From JBDHWG01 sp046328525 (GTDB lineage: Bacteria > Chloroflexota > Anaerolineae > Epilineales > JAHCIE01): a DNA stretch of 64,000 bases. The stretch covers positions 558,001 to 622,000 of the forward strand of contig JAXLWK010000003.1 in assembly GCA_046328525.1 (NCBI GenBank). The letters run 5' to 3'. The position numbers were made by a program, and so were the translations under genes. A model generated the notes under the pieces. It saw only the letters and a program-made list of their open reading frames with translations. It made no database searches and was not told the DNA's origin. The stretch's first letter is position 1, and each line of letters opens with the position of its first letter. This document shows, one piece after another, positions 34,032 through 43,623 of the stretch.

Positions 34032-35153
34032 TCAGTCGGCTTTCGCGTAGCGGTGGGTGTGGACCGGGCCGCGCCGCTCGCGGTCGGTGAGGGACACGCC
34101 GCTGCCGCCGCGCCGCACCTTGACGATCTCGGCCATGATGGCGACGGCAATCTCGGCCGGTGTCTCCGCGCCGATGTCCAGCCCGATGGGGGAATAGACT
34201 TTGTCGAGGCGCTGCGGGTTAATGCCCATCTCGCGCTCCAACAGCTCGAACACGGCGCGCACGCGCCGGGCGCTGCCGATCATGCCGATGTAGGCGGTGG
34301 GCCGGTCGAGGACAGCGATCAGGCTCTCGACGTCGTGCTGGTGGCCCCGCGTCACGAGTACGATGTAGGTCTGCCGGTCCAGGTCGAGGGCGCGCAGCGC
34401 GGGCTGGAAATAGTCCACGATAATGCGGTCGGCGTCGGGGAAGCGAACCCGGTTAGCGAACGCCGGCCGGTCGTCCAGCACGGTCACGTGGAAGTCGAGC
34501 TGCTTGGCGAAACGCGCCACAGGCACGGCGATATGGCCTGCGCCGACGATGATCAGGCGCGGGGCGCGCGCCAGGACCTCGACATAAACAGACACCTCGC
34601 CGTCCGGCGTCGCCCCTTGCGCCATGCCGCTACGCCCGTGTTCGAGCAACTCTGCCGCCGCCCGGTAGATGGCCTCCGCGGCCGCGCCAAGTTCGAGCGT
34701 GTCGCCGGATAGGCCGTCGAGCGACACGAGGGCGTGGCGTCCCAGCGCTGCCGCGAGGGACGGGGGGACGGCGACGACGTGTAGCAGGGCGAGGGTGTCG
34801 TTGCGTTCCTCGGCGTCGGCCAGCCGCGCCAGCAGCGGCGCGTCCTCCCACGGCTCCACGAGCACATCCATGATGCCGCCGCAGACGCCCAGGCTTTCCA
34901 GGGAAATGTCCTCGGTCAGGTCCACGCGGACAAGCGACGGGCGGCCGGTGTCAATCGCGCGCAGGCCGGCGGCGATGACGTCGGATTCGCCGCAGCCGCC
35001 GCCGATGGTGCCAACGTGGTGGCCGGCCGGGTCAATCAGCATCTTGGCGCCGACTTCGCGCGGCACCGACCCTCGAATATGAACAATTGTGGCCGCCGCG
35101 ACCCGGCGTGTCTGCCGCAGCCGCTCGGCCACCAGGCGGTAAAACTCACCCAT
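34032..35153 (-). CDS. xdhC: XdhC/CoxI-family Mo-cofactor chaperone
   Basis: 373 residues. The N-terminal XdhC part (VHIRGSVPREVGAKMLID, 'GTIGGGCGE') and C-terminal Rossmann domain (LIIVGAGHIAVPVARFAK near residue 205) are the standard layout. XdhC binds molybdenum cytosine dinucleotide, helps its sulfuration and delivers it to the xanthine dehydrogenase-type apoenzyme, so it serves the two hydroxylases in this window. It is encoded on the opposite strand, convergent with the MocA fusion, and starts 10 bases after the stop of the ferredoxin reductase-like gene. Confidence 0.88.
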   Translation of the reverse strand: MGEFYRLVAERLRQTRRVAAATIVHIRGSVPREVGAKMLIDPAGHHVGTIGGGCGESDVIAAGLRAIDTGRPSLVRVDLTEDISLESLGVCGGIMDVLVEPWEDAPLLARLADAEERNDTLALLHVVAVPPSLAAALGRHALVSLDGLSGDTLELGAAAEAIYRAAAELLEHGRSGMAQGATPDGEVSVYVEVLARAPRLIIVGAGHIAVPVARFAKQLDFHVTVLDDRPAFANRVRFPDADRIIVDYFQPALRALDLDRQTYIVLVTRGHQHDVESLIAVLDRPTAYIGMIGSARRVRAVFELLEREMGINPQRLDKVYSPIGLDIGAETPAEIAVAIMAEIVKVRRGGSGVSLTDRERRGPVHTHRYAKAD

Positions 35154-35163
35154 TCTCGCGCCC

Positions 35164-36579
35164 TTATTGAGTCGGGACTTCCTTGTTCTCGCGGATGACC
35201 TGGAGCATGGCCGGGACGCTGGTCACCTTGACGCGCGGTCGGCCCTGGGCGGCGCCCGCCGCCTGCTCGTAGCGATCCAGCACTTTCCAGTCGTCATACG
35301 TGACGTAGGCGATGTGGCGCGACTGGAGGAGGGCTTCGACCCTGGCCGGGTCGCGGTTCTCGTCCGCGATGCCCGGCAGCGTCGCCAGGTCCTCGATCAT
35401 CTTGCTCACCGTCTCCACCGAGTCGGGCTTGTTGGTGCCGATGATGCCCGTCGGCCCGCGCTTCGCCCAGCCAGTGACATACTCGCCTTCCACCGCCGCG
35501 CCGGTCACCGGGTCCACGACACGCCCGGCGGCGTTGCTGACGGTGCTGGTCTTGGTGTTGAAGGGAACGTCTTTCAGCGGCGTGCCCTTGTAGCCCACGG
35601 AGCGCAGCACCAGTCCGGCATCGAGTGTCTCGAACTGGCCGAGGCCGCGCGGCCGCATCGTCCCCCAGTCGTCGCGGTACAGCTCGTTCTTCTCGATCTT
35701 GACCGCGCTGACATGCCCGTTCTTGCCGATCACCTCGACGGGCGAGACCAGGAAGCGCAGGAAGAGGCGGCGAGGCTGCGTGTGCTCCGTCTGGGCGGCC
35801 ATCGCTCGCAGAATCTCGACGTTGCGCGCCGCCACGCGATCCTTCGCCATCTCGGCCTCGCTGTCCGGGTCGAGTACGACGTCGGCTGGGTCTACGACCA
35901 CGTCCACGCCGACCATCTCCCCCAGCTCCTTTAGCTCGGCATTCGTGAACGCGGCCTGCACCGGTCCACGGCGTCCCAACATCACCACCTCGCGGACGTT
36001 GCTCGCGCGCAGAGCGTCCAGGGCATAGTCGGCGATGTCGGTCTGCGCCAGCTCATCCGTCGAACGGAGCAAAATGCGCGCCACGTCCACGGCGACGTTG
36101 CCGATGCCCACCACGATGGCGCGCTCGTGCGACAGGTCGGGAGCCAGGTCGGCGTACTCCGGGTGGCCGTTGTACCAGCCGACGAAGGCCGTCGCGGGCA
36201 GGCTACCGGCCAGGTCCTCGCCGGGAATCCCCATGCGGCGGTCCGACGGTGAGCCGACGGCGTAGAGGATCATGTCGTAGAGCGGCTTGATGTCCGCTAG
36301 GTGGACATCCTCACCCAGCGTCACGTTGCCGAAGTAGCGCACCTTCGGGTTCTCCAGGATACGGTCGTAGACGCGCGTGACGGCTTTGATGGACTCGTGG
36401 TCGGGGGCGACGCCGTCGCGGACAAGGCCATACGGCGTCGGAAAGTGGTTGAAGAAGTCTATGGTGGCGGTGACACCGGCGTTCTTGAGGAGGGCCTCGG
36501 CCGCGTAGAACCCGGCAGGGCCGGCGCCGATGATGGCAACGCGAAGAGGCCGTTCTGCTGTCCCGAGCTTGCCTGGCAT
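35164..36579 (-). CDS. Ferredoxin-NADP reductase, FprA/adrenodoxin reductase type
   Basis: 471 residues, FAD- and NADP-binding flavoprotein. The FAD loop VAIIGAGPAGFYAAEAL lies at residues 14-30, 'HFPTPYGLVRDGVAPDHESIK' follows as in adrenodoxin reductase/FprA enzymes, and the NADP fold 'AIVVGIGNVAVDVARIL' lies in the middle. It transfers electrons between NADPH and ferredoxin-type clusters. It is co-transcribed with XdhC 10 bases downstream, so it may supply or collect electrons for the molybdenum hydroxylases (inference). Confidence 0.85.
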   Translation of the reverse strand: MPGKLGTAERPLRVAIIGAGPAGFYAAEALLKNAGVTATIDFFNHFPTPYGLVRDGVAPDHESIKAVTRVYDRILENPKVRYFGNVTLGEDVHLADIKPLYDMILYAVGSPSDRRMGIPGEDLAGSLPATAFVGWYNGHPEYADLAPDLSHERAIVVGIGNVAVDVARILLRSTDELAQTDIADYALDALRASNVREVVMLGRRGPVQAAFTNAELKELGEMVGVDVVVDPADVVLDPDSEAEMAKDRVAARNVEILRAMAAQTEHTQPRRLFLRFLVSPVEVIGKNGHVSAVKIEKNELYRDDWGTMRPRGLGQFETLDAGLVLRSVGYKGTPLKDVPFNTKTSTVSNAAGRVVDPVTGAAVEGEYVTGWAKRGPTGIIGTNKPDSVETVSKMIEDLATLPGIADENRDPARVEALLQSRHIAYVTYDDWKVLDRYEQAAGAAQGRPRVKVTSVPAMLQVIRENKEVPTQ

Positions 36580-36689
36580 GGATGCGCCCTCCCGACGAGA
36601 TTGCTGGATTGACGGCGGCGTGGAAACCGAGACACGACCGTGTGTCTGGCCTGGTATTGTACCAAGAAAGCGACGTTAAGACAAAGATA

Positions 36690-36717
36690 GGGGGCAGGCT
36701 CGATCGAGCCTGCCCCC
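36690..36717 (-). terminator. Perfect 28-base palindrome, terminator of the giant surface protein gene
   Basis: GGGGGCAGGCTCGA followed directly by its reverse complement, 23 bases beyond the reverse-strand stop at 36740. The reverse-strand tail is TATCTTTGTCTTAACG, T-rich, as expected for an intrinsic terminator. Confidence 0.75.
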
Positions 36718-36739
36718 GGCGATTGGTGAAGCGATGATC

Positions 36740-39700
36740 TTAGCGGATCGAGATGCTGCTGGACAGAGTATTCACCTCGCTGTCCACCAGGGTTGCCTTG
36801 CTGAGGCGAATGCGCGGGCTGCCGTCGGCGATGGCGCGGAACGTGAGGGTCACGACCGTGCCGTCACCGTTGGCCGCGACCGCCGGGGCGAGCTTGGTCG
36901 CGCCGAAGCGGTAGGCGCCCATCAGAGAGCCGGCCAGGAGGCCGCTGCCCTTGCCGTCGGTCGGGACGGCGCTGTTGGCGACCACGTAGGCATCGCTGCC
37001 TAGCAGCGCGCCCGGCGCGCCCTTCTCCGAGACGAGCTGCACGCGGGACCGGTCGTAGCGCACGGTCACATCGGCGCCGTACAAGTCCTTGACGTCGCGA
37101 GCCAGCACGGACACCTTGAACTCCTGACCCTTCTGGACCGTCGCGGGCGCGTCCAGCAAGACCTGGGCTGTCGGCGCAGCCGCCTTGCCTTCGCTCTCAC
37201 CGCCCGCCGCAGCGCCAGACTGCACGCCACTGCGGCCGTAGTTCGCGCCGACGAGGACGACGTCCGTGATGTCCACGTACCCGTCGCTGTTGATGTCGGC
37301 ACGCGCGTCCGAGGGCGGCGTCGTGTTGTACGCGGCGGCCACGACGACCAGGTCGAAGAGGTCAACCCGTCCGTCGCCGTTGGCGTCGCCACCCAACAGG
37401 TGCACAGGCGGCACGTAGGAGATGGCGTTGGCGACGACCGGCGTGAAGTTCGACTGTGCGGGTAGGTAGCCCTGCTTGGTCACGAACACCGTGTCCGCGC
37501 CGGGGCTGGTGATGACGCTGTAGCCGCCGCCCTCGCCGGTGACGCCGCTGCCGTTACCGACCTGCACCTGAGCGCCGGCGTTCGAGCTGTTCGCCTGCAT
37601 CTTGACGACGCCCGAGGCAGCGCCGAGGGCGGTCTGAGCCGCCACAACCTGGACGCTCGCGCCTGTCAGCGAGAACGGGATGTCCTGCGGCGTCGGCGTC
37701 GAGGTGTCCAGGAGCCGCATCTTGTGCGTCGCGTCGTTGATGAACGAGATGCTCACCGGCCCCGAAGCGCCGGGCATCGCCACCATGGCGAAGCTGAACA
37801 CGAGACCGGCGCTGCCGACCGGCGGAGTCTGCCCGGTACGCGCTGCGGCGTAGTGGAAGTAGCCCGTGTTCGTCACCGAGTCAATCGAGACTGCGTTCGC
37901 GCCGAACGCCAGGTTGCCTTCGGGCATCGTGCCTGGTGTCGCGGACGTGCCCGTCCCGACGACCGACGGTCCGTAGAAGTTAAGCTTCGTGTTGTCCCAG
38001 GTCAGCCAGATGTCCACGCCAGCCAGGTTCGGGGCGTTGCTGATGTTCACCTGGACCGGGAACGGCGTGCCAACCGTCACCGGGTTCTGGCTCGGGTTAA
38101 TGACCAGCGCGGCGGTTCCGACGGCGCCTGTCGCCGTGGCGGTGGCCGTGGCGGTCGCGGTCGCCGGCGCTGTCTGCGTGGTGCTGGTGGCGGTCGGCGT
38201 CGCGGTCGCCGTGGCCGGCGCCGTCTGCGTGGTACTTGTCGCCGTCGGCGTCGAAGTGCTTGTCGCCGTCTTCGATGGTGTGGCGGTCGGCGTCGGAGTT
38301 GAGACCGTGCCGGTCGGCGTCGGAGTTGAGACCGTGCCGGTCGGCGTCGCAGTATTCGTCGGTGTGTTCGTCGGCGTGTTGGACGCTGTTGGGGTCGGGG
38401 TGTTCGTGCCACCAGGTGGCGGGACCGTCGCGGCCTGCCACAGGTTCACGTAGATGTCGCCCTTGTCCGGCCCCGGCTGGCCGGCGGCGCCACCCGCGCC
38501 ACCCGTCGCGCTGCCCGTCGTGCCGCCGCTCGTGTCGAGCGGGTCGTACCAGAACTGGACACGAACGCGCTGCGTCGGGTCGAGGGCGCTGCCGGTCGCG
38601 TTGAAGCCGGCCTGGTAGTACGGGAGACCACCGGGCTGGAGCGCGTTGGGCAGCGGGATGGGGCCGAAGGGCGATGTCGTGTCAATCGGGCCGAGGCCTG
38701 GCGCTTGCAACCCGTTGACGCCGGTACCCATGACCAGCTGAGTCGTTGCGGTGTTGCAGCCGACGTACGACAGTTGGCCGAGGTTGGTCTGGAGGTCGCT
38801 GGTCAGCAGGTAGAGCTGGCCGGCTTGCAGGGCGATGTCGGTGAACTGGTCGGGCAGCGTGTGGAACTGCTCGGTTGACCAGACCGGGTTGACGGCCGGC
38901 AGCGGCGTCGAAGGCCGCTCGTAGAGCATCTCCTTCAGCTCGCCGAGGAAGCGCGGCTCGCTGCTCTCGGCGCGAACGACGAGACTGAGCGGCGCGACGT
39001 TGCCCAGGACGCTGCCTTCGCACTGCGGCGCGAAAGTCGTGGCGAAATCGCTGGGGGTGATGCGTCGGACATCCTGACGGACGCTGTGCGCCATGTTGAA
39101 CGGCGGCAGCACGGACAGGTTGCTGGTGTCAATGCCGTACTGTGTGCCCTGGAAGTAGCCCTGGAGGGCGATGGAGTCTTCCTGGTTGACGAAATCGCAC
39201 GGCTTCGGGTCCGGCGTGCGGACGGTGATGCCCTTGAAACGATTCGCCGTGGGCGCAGCGCCGGCGGCGGGCGGCTCGGTCAGCACAGCGGTGACGTTGT
39301 ACTCGTGGCCGTCCACGAAGAAGCGCTTGAGGTACCACGGGTAGCCTGGCGTGAAGCTGTGGACGCCAGCGCCGTTGTCAATGGGCGCGCCGGCAGCGCC
39401 GAGGGCGCGGCCCAGGACGAGCGTCGCGCGCTCGCTCTGCGGCTGGCCGGGGATCGGCGCGTACACGCCCTGCACCCACACGAACCAGGCGCCGTCGGTG
39501 GAGCCGTAGTTGTTCGTGCCGGGCGGCAGGATGCGCACCGAGTTGCGGTTGACAATCGCCATGCCGCGCAGCGGGATGGTGACTGTGGCGACCAGGTCCG
39601 GGTACTTCGAGTAGTCGGAGCAGCCGTTGCTGTTCGGGTCATTGTTGGGGTGGAGGCCGCCGCCGGTGTACCAGATCTGGAGATCGGCGCGGCCGGAGGT

Positions 39701-42700
39701 GTAGTCCACGTTCGTGAGCGTCACGAGGTAGTCGAGGAACTGGGCCGAGGCGTTGCGGCCGAGGTCCAGCCCGCCGGTGCGGAAGATGACCACTTCGTTG
39801 CCGTTCATGGGCAGGCCGTCGGGGTCGAAGCTCCCGTACTGCGGCGTAGCGTTGAAGTTGCCCAGGCCGGTGAAGTCGGCATTGACGCCGGTGAACGCGG
39901 CCAGGCTGCGCTCGTTCTCGACGGTCACGGGGCGCGGGGTCCCGTCGAAGGCCGGGTCGAAGGTCGTCAGCCCGGCGCCCGTGCTCGGCGCGGACGGGAT
40001 CCAGCCGGCGCCGGCGCCGGCCGGCGGAACCGGCAGCTCATTGCGGCTCGTGGACGTCGGGAAGAACAACGTGCCGCCGGGGGATGTGGACGTGGGCTGG
40101 TCCTGCGTGTCCAGGAACATGTACGTGTATTCCTTCTGGACGGCAGGGAAGGTGTAGCGCTGCGTCGAGCCGCCGTTGAAGTCGGCGGTCGCCGTCGCGC
40201 CGTTGACGCGCAAGTAGTACGTCCCCTGGGGCAGCGTGATACTGGTCGGGAGTGTCGCGCCGGCGGTCGGCGTGATGGCGTAGACCGGCACGCCCGTCGC
40301 CGTTATGCGCGTGTCGCAGCCACTGAAGATGTCAATGGTCGCGCCCGTGCCGCTGAACAGGATCTCGCGCTCGGCTGTCAGCGTGAAGCTGTAGACGCTG
40401 GTGGCCGACGTGCTGGCGGGCAGGTTGATCAGCGGTGTGGTCGTCGGGTCAATGCGGACCGCCGTCGTGCAGCCGCCCGTCGGCGCCGTCGCCGTCGTCG
40501 TCGCGGGGCCGGAGACGCGGAGGATCTTGTCCAGGTAGTTCGGCTCGTACCACAGACGCGGGAAGACCTTCTCGCGCGCGTCCTGACCGTTGACCGAGAT
40601 CTGGCCGTAGTAGCTTGCCAGCGGCTCGGTGCCGCTGAACTCCGCCAGGTAGGCCGGGTTGAGCGTCAGGCTGTCCTTGACGGGCGCTTGCGCGCCGCGC
40701 GGGTCAAAGATGCTGATAGGGTCCGTGTACGGCGGGACTTCGACCGGGCCGGTCGGGGCGACGCCGGGCAGGATGGCCGGCGGGGTGTAGGCCGTATTGC
40801 CTGCGCCCTCGTTGTCGCGGCCGTAGACGCGGATACCGTTGGCATCCTTATACAGCTTGTTGTTGCCCGTGCCGAGGCCGTCCGGGTCGAACCAGAACTT
40901 GAAGCGGCCACCGATGCTATCCTGCGGCCAGCTCAGGTTCTGCACCCACTGGCGGAAGTAGCTCTGGGGCGCGTACAGCCCGCTGACCACCAGGTACAGG
41001 TCGCCCTTGGGTGTGCGCGGGTCGGTCGGATTCGCCAGGTTCGGCAGAATGTAGGCCGTGTACAGGTCGGGGAGCGTGTGGAACTGCTGCGTGTACCAGA
41101 ACGACGGCACCGGCTGGAGGGTCGTGCCGTTCGGCCCCATGTTCTGGATGTCGCGCTCGGCCAGCTCGCCCAGGTACTGCGGCTCGCGGTCCTCAGCGAC
41201 GTAGAAGAACGAGGAGGCGGCCGGGTCGCTATAGACAATAGGCGCGCTGCCCGGCGGGGTGAAGCCAGCGGTGTACGGGAACGGGCCGTCGTCCTGCAGA
41301 ACGGGCGGCACCGGGCCGAACAGCGGGCCGATGAAGGCCACGTTGGATACCTGGGTGGCGAGGCCCGCGATGCGCTGCACGTCCGAGACGAGGTAGTGCT
41401 CGTAGTTGAACGGCGGCAGCATGCTCAGGCGCTGCCCCGGCAGATAGCCTTGCAGCAGCACGGAATGCTGAGCGTTCGTGACGTTCGGGCCTTTCGGGAT
41501 CGGGGTGCGGAGCGTGATGTAGTTGAACTGGGTGGGGTCCGACGGGACGGTGGCGACCGCACACGCGGCGGGGGTCGCGCCGAAGACGGGCGCGCCGCCG
41601 TTCAGGGTGTTGATGGCGACGGTGTTGTACTCGTGGCCGTCAACGTACATGCGCTTGAGCCACCACGGCTGCGTCGAGTTGGGGCCTTGCTCCATCGGCG
41701 CGTAGGTTGCGCCCAGGGCGCGGCCGGCCACGACAATGGCGCTGTTCTCAATCGCGTCGGAGCTTTGGAGATACAGGAACCACGGGCCGTAGGAGGTCGA
41801 GCACAGGTTGCCGCCGGGGCCACCGTTGCGCGCGCTGCGGATCACGACCGGCGCGCCGTTGGTGTTCGCCATTAGGGCGTCGCCCTGGCCGAGGGTCACA
41901 GTGCCGAGCTTCTTCGGCGCGAAGCTGCCGGTCCAGTAGATGTCGAAGGTCGCGCCGTTCGGCTGGGTCGCCATGCCCGTCAGGACGGCGGCGTGGTCCA
42001 GGAACTGGATGACCTTCGAGCCGCCCGTCCCGCGCAGCGTCATCGGGTCGAGACGCAGCACGGCCAACTCCTGCCCGTTGAGTGGCGGCGGACCGGCCGG
42101 GGCGAGGGGGTCGAGGGCGTGGTTGTTGTTGAAGTCGAGCTGGACATCGTAGTTGAGCGCGCCGACCAGGGTCTGCTCGCTGTCTACGTGAACGATGTCA
42201 GGCTGACCGTCGAAGTTGGCGTCGAGGGAGGTCAGGCCGAGGCCGCGCGTGCTCGCCGGCGGGTTCGACACATTGATGTTCCCATTGGCGTCGAGCAGCT
42301 CGGTCGCGCGCTGCCCCACCGGGAAGACCATGGTCGTCGAGCCGACGTTGCCGAAGACCGGCGGCGGGACCTGTCCCGCGCGCACATCGCCGGCGCCGAT
42401 CAGCATGTAGGTGAATTCCTGCATGACGGCCGGGTAGTGGATGTCGCCCGACGAGAGGCCGAGGGTGCCATCCTGGTCCTTGTCCAGGTGGTCCGGCTCA
42501 TACCAGTGCCGCGCGAAGACCTTCTCGGCGATGTTGTTGCCCGAGGCATACAGCTGATTGTACAGGCCGGCCCGCCAGTTCTCGTCGGGCGTATACTGCT
42601 CCGACATGATGGCCGGATTCCACGTGATGCTATCGAAGCGTGGGGCCTGGGCATTCTGTGGATCCGTTGGGCCTTCGACGCCGGTGGCGGCGTAGGGGCT

Positions 42701-43204
42701 GGTTGGATCGGGCGCGTAGGTGTACGGCTTGTCTTCGACGAAGTAGTTGGGGCTGGCGGCGGCGTAGTCCACCTGGTCGGCGGCATCAATGCCGGCCGCG
42801 GTGTCGGCGCCGTTCGCCTTGCCGGCGCTGCGCGCCGCCTGCTTCTGCAGGGCTGCCGCGCCGGGGCCGGGCGTCGCCGCCGGGGGCACGACGACGCTGA
42901 TGTTGTAGTCGCCCGCGCCTACCGGCAGGTTCAGCACGACGGTGGGCGTGGCGCCGGCGAGCTGCGACGGCGAGACACCATACGTTCGCACCGACAGACC
43001 GGAGTTGATCGGTCCGCTGGAGGCATAGGCCGGCGTGGCCGTTGCCACCGCGACCTGGGCGCTGGGGGCGGCGGAGGCGCCGCCGACCGCTGAGAGCACC
43101 ACAAGCGCCAGAGCTGCCAGGAGCGTCAGGCCGAGGATCGCACTTGCGACGCGGCCGACACCCCGGCGCGTGGGACGGGGAGGAGGGAACTGTTCCGGAT
43201 TCAT
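36740..43204 (-). CDS. Giant secreted protein with two cohesin-like domains and a dockerin
   Basis: 2154 residues from ATG 43204, supported by AAGGAGA 7 bases upstream; the frame is open to 43450 but without signal. A basic N-terminus and hydrophobic stretch (residues about 20-50) form a secretion signal. Two related modules follow, about 190-800 and 840-1560, each with a 'WYEP..LDK' motif and a 'FPAV..E.TYMF' motif. A Thr/Pro/Ala linker (about 1588-1709) leads to a cohesin-like domain (1712-1840), a carboxypeptidase-regulatory-like domain, a dockerin with two Ca-binding repeats (GDANGDGRVDLFDLV; DINSDGYVDITDVVLV, about 1936-1992) and a second cohesin-like domain to the end. Cohesins bind dockerins, so self-assembly on the cell surface is possible. 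Confidence 0.8.
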   Translation of the reverse strand: MNPEQFPPPRPTRRGVGRVASAILGLTLLAALALVVLSAVGGASAAPSAQVAVATATPAYASSGPINSGLSVRTYGVSPSQLAGATPTVVLNLPVGAGDYNISVVVPPAATPGPGAAALQKQAARSAGKANGADTAAGIDAADQVDYAAASPNYFVEDKPYTYAPDPTSPYAATGVEGPTDPQNAQAPRFDSITWNPAIMSEQYTPDENWRAGLYNQLYASGNNIAEKVFARHWYEPDHLDKDQDGTLGLSSGDIHYPAVMQEFTYMLIGAGDVRAGQVPPPVFGNVGSTTMVFPVGQRATELLDANGNINVSNPPASTRGLGLTSLDANFDGQPDIVHVDSEQTLVGALNYDVQLDFNNNHALDPLAPAGPPPLNGQELAVLRLDPMTLRGTGGSKVIQFLDHAAVLTGMATQPNGATFDIYWTGSFAPKKLGTVTLGQGDALMANTNGAPVVIRSARNGGPGGNLCSTSYGPWFLYLQSSDAIENSAIVVAGRALGATYAPMEQGPNSTQPWWLKRMYVDGHEYNTVAINTLNGGAPVFGATPAACAVATVPSDPTQFNYITLRTPIPKGPNVTNAQHSVLLQGYLPGQRLSMLPPFNYEHYLVSDVQRIAGLATQVSNVAFIGPLFGPVPPVLQDDGPFPYTAGFTPPGSAPIVYSDPAASSFFYVAEDREPQYLGELAERDIQNMGPNGTTLQPVPSFWYTQQFHTLPDLYTAYILPNLANPTDPRTPKGDLYLVVSGLYAPQSYFRQWVQNLSWPQDSIGGRFKFWFDPDGLGTGNNKLYKDANGIRVYGRDNEGAGNTAYTPPAILPGVAPTGPVEVPPYTDPISIFDPRGAQAPVKDSLTLNPAYLAEFSGTEPLASYYGQISVNGQDAREKVFPRLWYEPNYLDKILRVSGPATTTATAPTGGCTTAVRIDPTTTPLINLPASTSATSVYSFTLTAEREILFSGTGATIDIFSGCDTRITATGVPVYAITPTAGATLPTSITLPQGTYYLRVNGATATADFNGGSTQRYTFPAVQKEYTYMFLDTQDQPTSTSPGGTLFFPTSTSRNELPVPPAGAGAGWIPSAPSTGAGLTTFDPAFDGTPRPVTVENERSLAAFTGVNADFTGLGNFNATPQYGSFDPDGLPMNGNEVVIFRTGGLDLGRNASAQFLDYLVTLTNVDYTSGRADLQIWYTGGGLHPNNDPNSNGCSDYSKYPDLVATVTIPLRGMAIVNRNSVRILPPGTNNYGSTDGAWFVWVQGVYAPIPGQPQSERATLVLGRALGAAGAPIDNGAGVHSFTPGYPWYLKRFFVDGHEYNVTAVLTEPPAAGAAPTANRFKGITVRTPDPKPCDFVNQEDSIALQGYFQGTQYGIDTSNLSVLPPFNMAHSVRQDVRRITPSDFATTFAPQCEGSVLGNVAPLSLVVRAESSEPRFLGELKEMLYERPSTPLPAVNPVWSTEQFHTLPDQFTDIALQAGQLYLLTSDLQTNLGQLSYVGCNTATTQLVMGTGVNGLQAPGLGPIDTTSPFGPIPLPNALQPGGLPYYQAGFNATGSALDPTQRVRVQFWYDPLDTSGGTTGSATGGAGGAAGQPGPDKGDIYVNLWQAATVPPPGGTNTPTPTASNTPTNTPTNTATPTGTVSTPTPTGTVSTPTPTATPSKTATSTSTPTATSTTQTAPATATATPTATSTTQTAPATATATATATATGAVGTAALVINPSQNPVTVGTPFPVQVNISNAPNLAGVDIWLTWDNTKLNFYGPSVVGTGTSATPGTMPEGNLAFGANAVSIDSVTNTGYFHYAAARTGQTPPVGSAGLVFSFAMVAMPGASGPVSISFINDATHKMRLLDTSTPTPQDIPFSLTGASVQVVAAQTALGAASGVVKMQANSSNAGAQVQVGNGSGVTGEGGGYSVITSPGADTVFVTKQGYLPAQSNFTPVVANAISYVPPVHLLGGDANGDGRVDLFDLVVVAAAYNTTPPSDARADINSDGYVDITDVVLVGANYGRSGVQSGAAAGGESEGKAAAPTAQVLLDAPATVQKGQEFKVSVLARDVKDLYGADVTVRYDRSRVQLVSEKGAPGALLGSDAYVVANSAVPTDGKGSGLLAGSLMGAYRFGATKLAPAVAANGDGTVVTLTFRAIADGSPRIRLSKATLVDSEVNTLSSSISIR
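38077..38440 (-). repeat. Coding Thr/Pro/Ala linker repeat region
   Basis: The reverse strand encodes runs of TPT, PTATPT and TSTTQTAPATATAT, including near-identical copies of STPTPTGTV and of TATSTTQTAPATATA. Such linkers connect surface modules and are prone to length change by slippage. Confidence 0.8.
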
Positions 43205-43623
43205 AGGGCGGTCTCCTTGTTGCCGTGGCCCGACGGCGAGCCTCTTGACGACAGGTCCCGCACCTGCCGCATGGCCGTAGTGAGGGCGATAGGATGACAA
43301 AGGACGTCCCCATTCCTTTCCCATCCTTCTGTCCTCACCGCGGCCACGCGATCGCGGCGGGCGAGAAGGCGCCGACGCCTGTCGCCGGTCACTCTCCTCG
43401 CTGATTACAACGGTTCGGTAAGACAGTGCGTTATGAGCCTTCACTCCCAAAAGCGGGTCAATTGGGCGGTTGCCCCTGAATTTCGCGCCGGCCTTAACGC
43501 ATATTTCACACTTTCGCCACCGCCTGCCGGAACGGCCCTGCCATGACGCGCTGCGTATACCCTTTCAGGGCTTTGTGGTATACTTCGTGTGGCACTCGCA
43601 GTGAACATCGAGGAGGATGACGT

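Noticed and set aside
39086..41875. 929-residue open frame on the + strand
   Set aside because: It is antisense to the cohesin/dockerin protein and consists of Arg/Val/Gly-rich low-complexity sequence, typical of GC-rich shadow frames. It has no motif or ribosome site.
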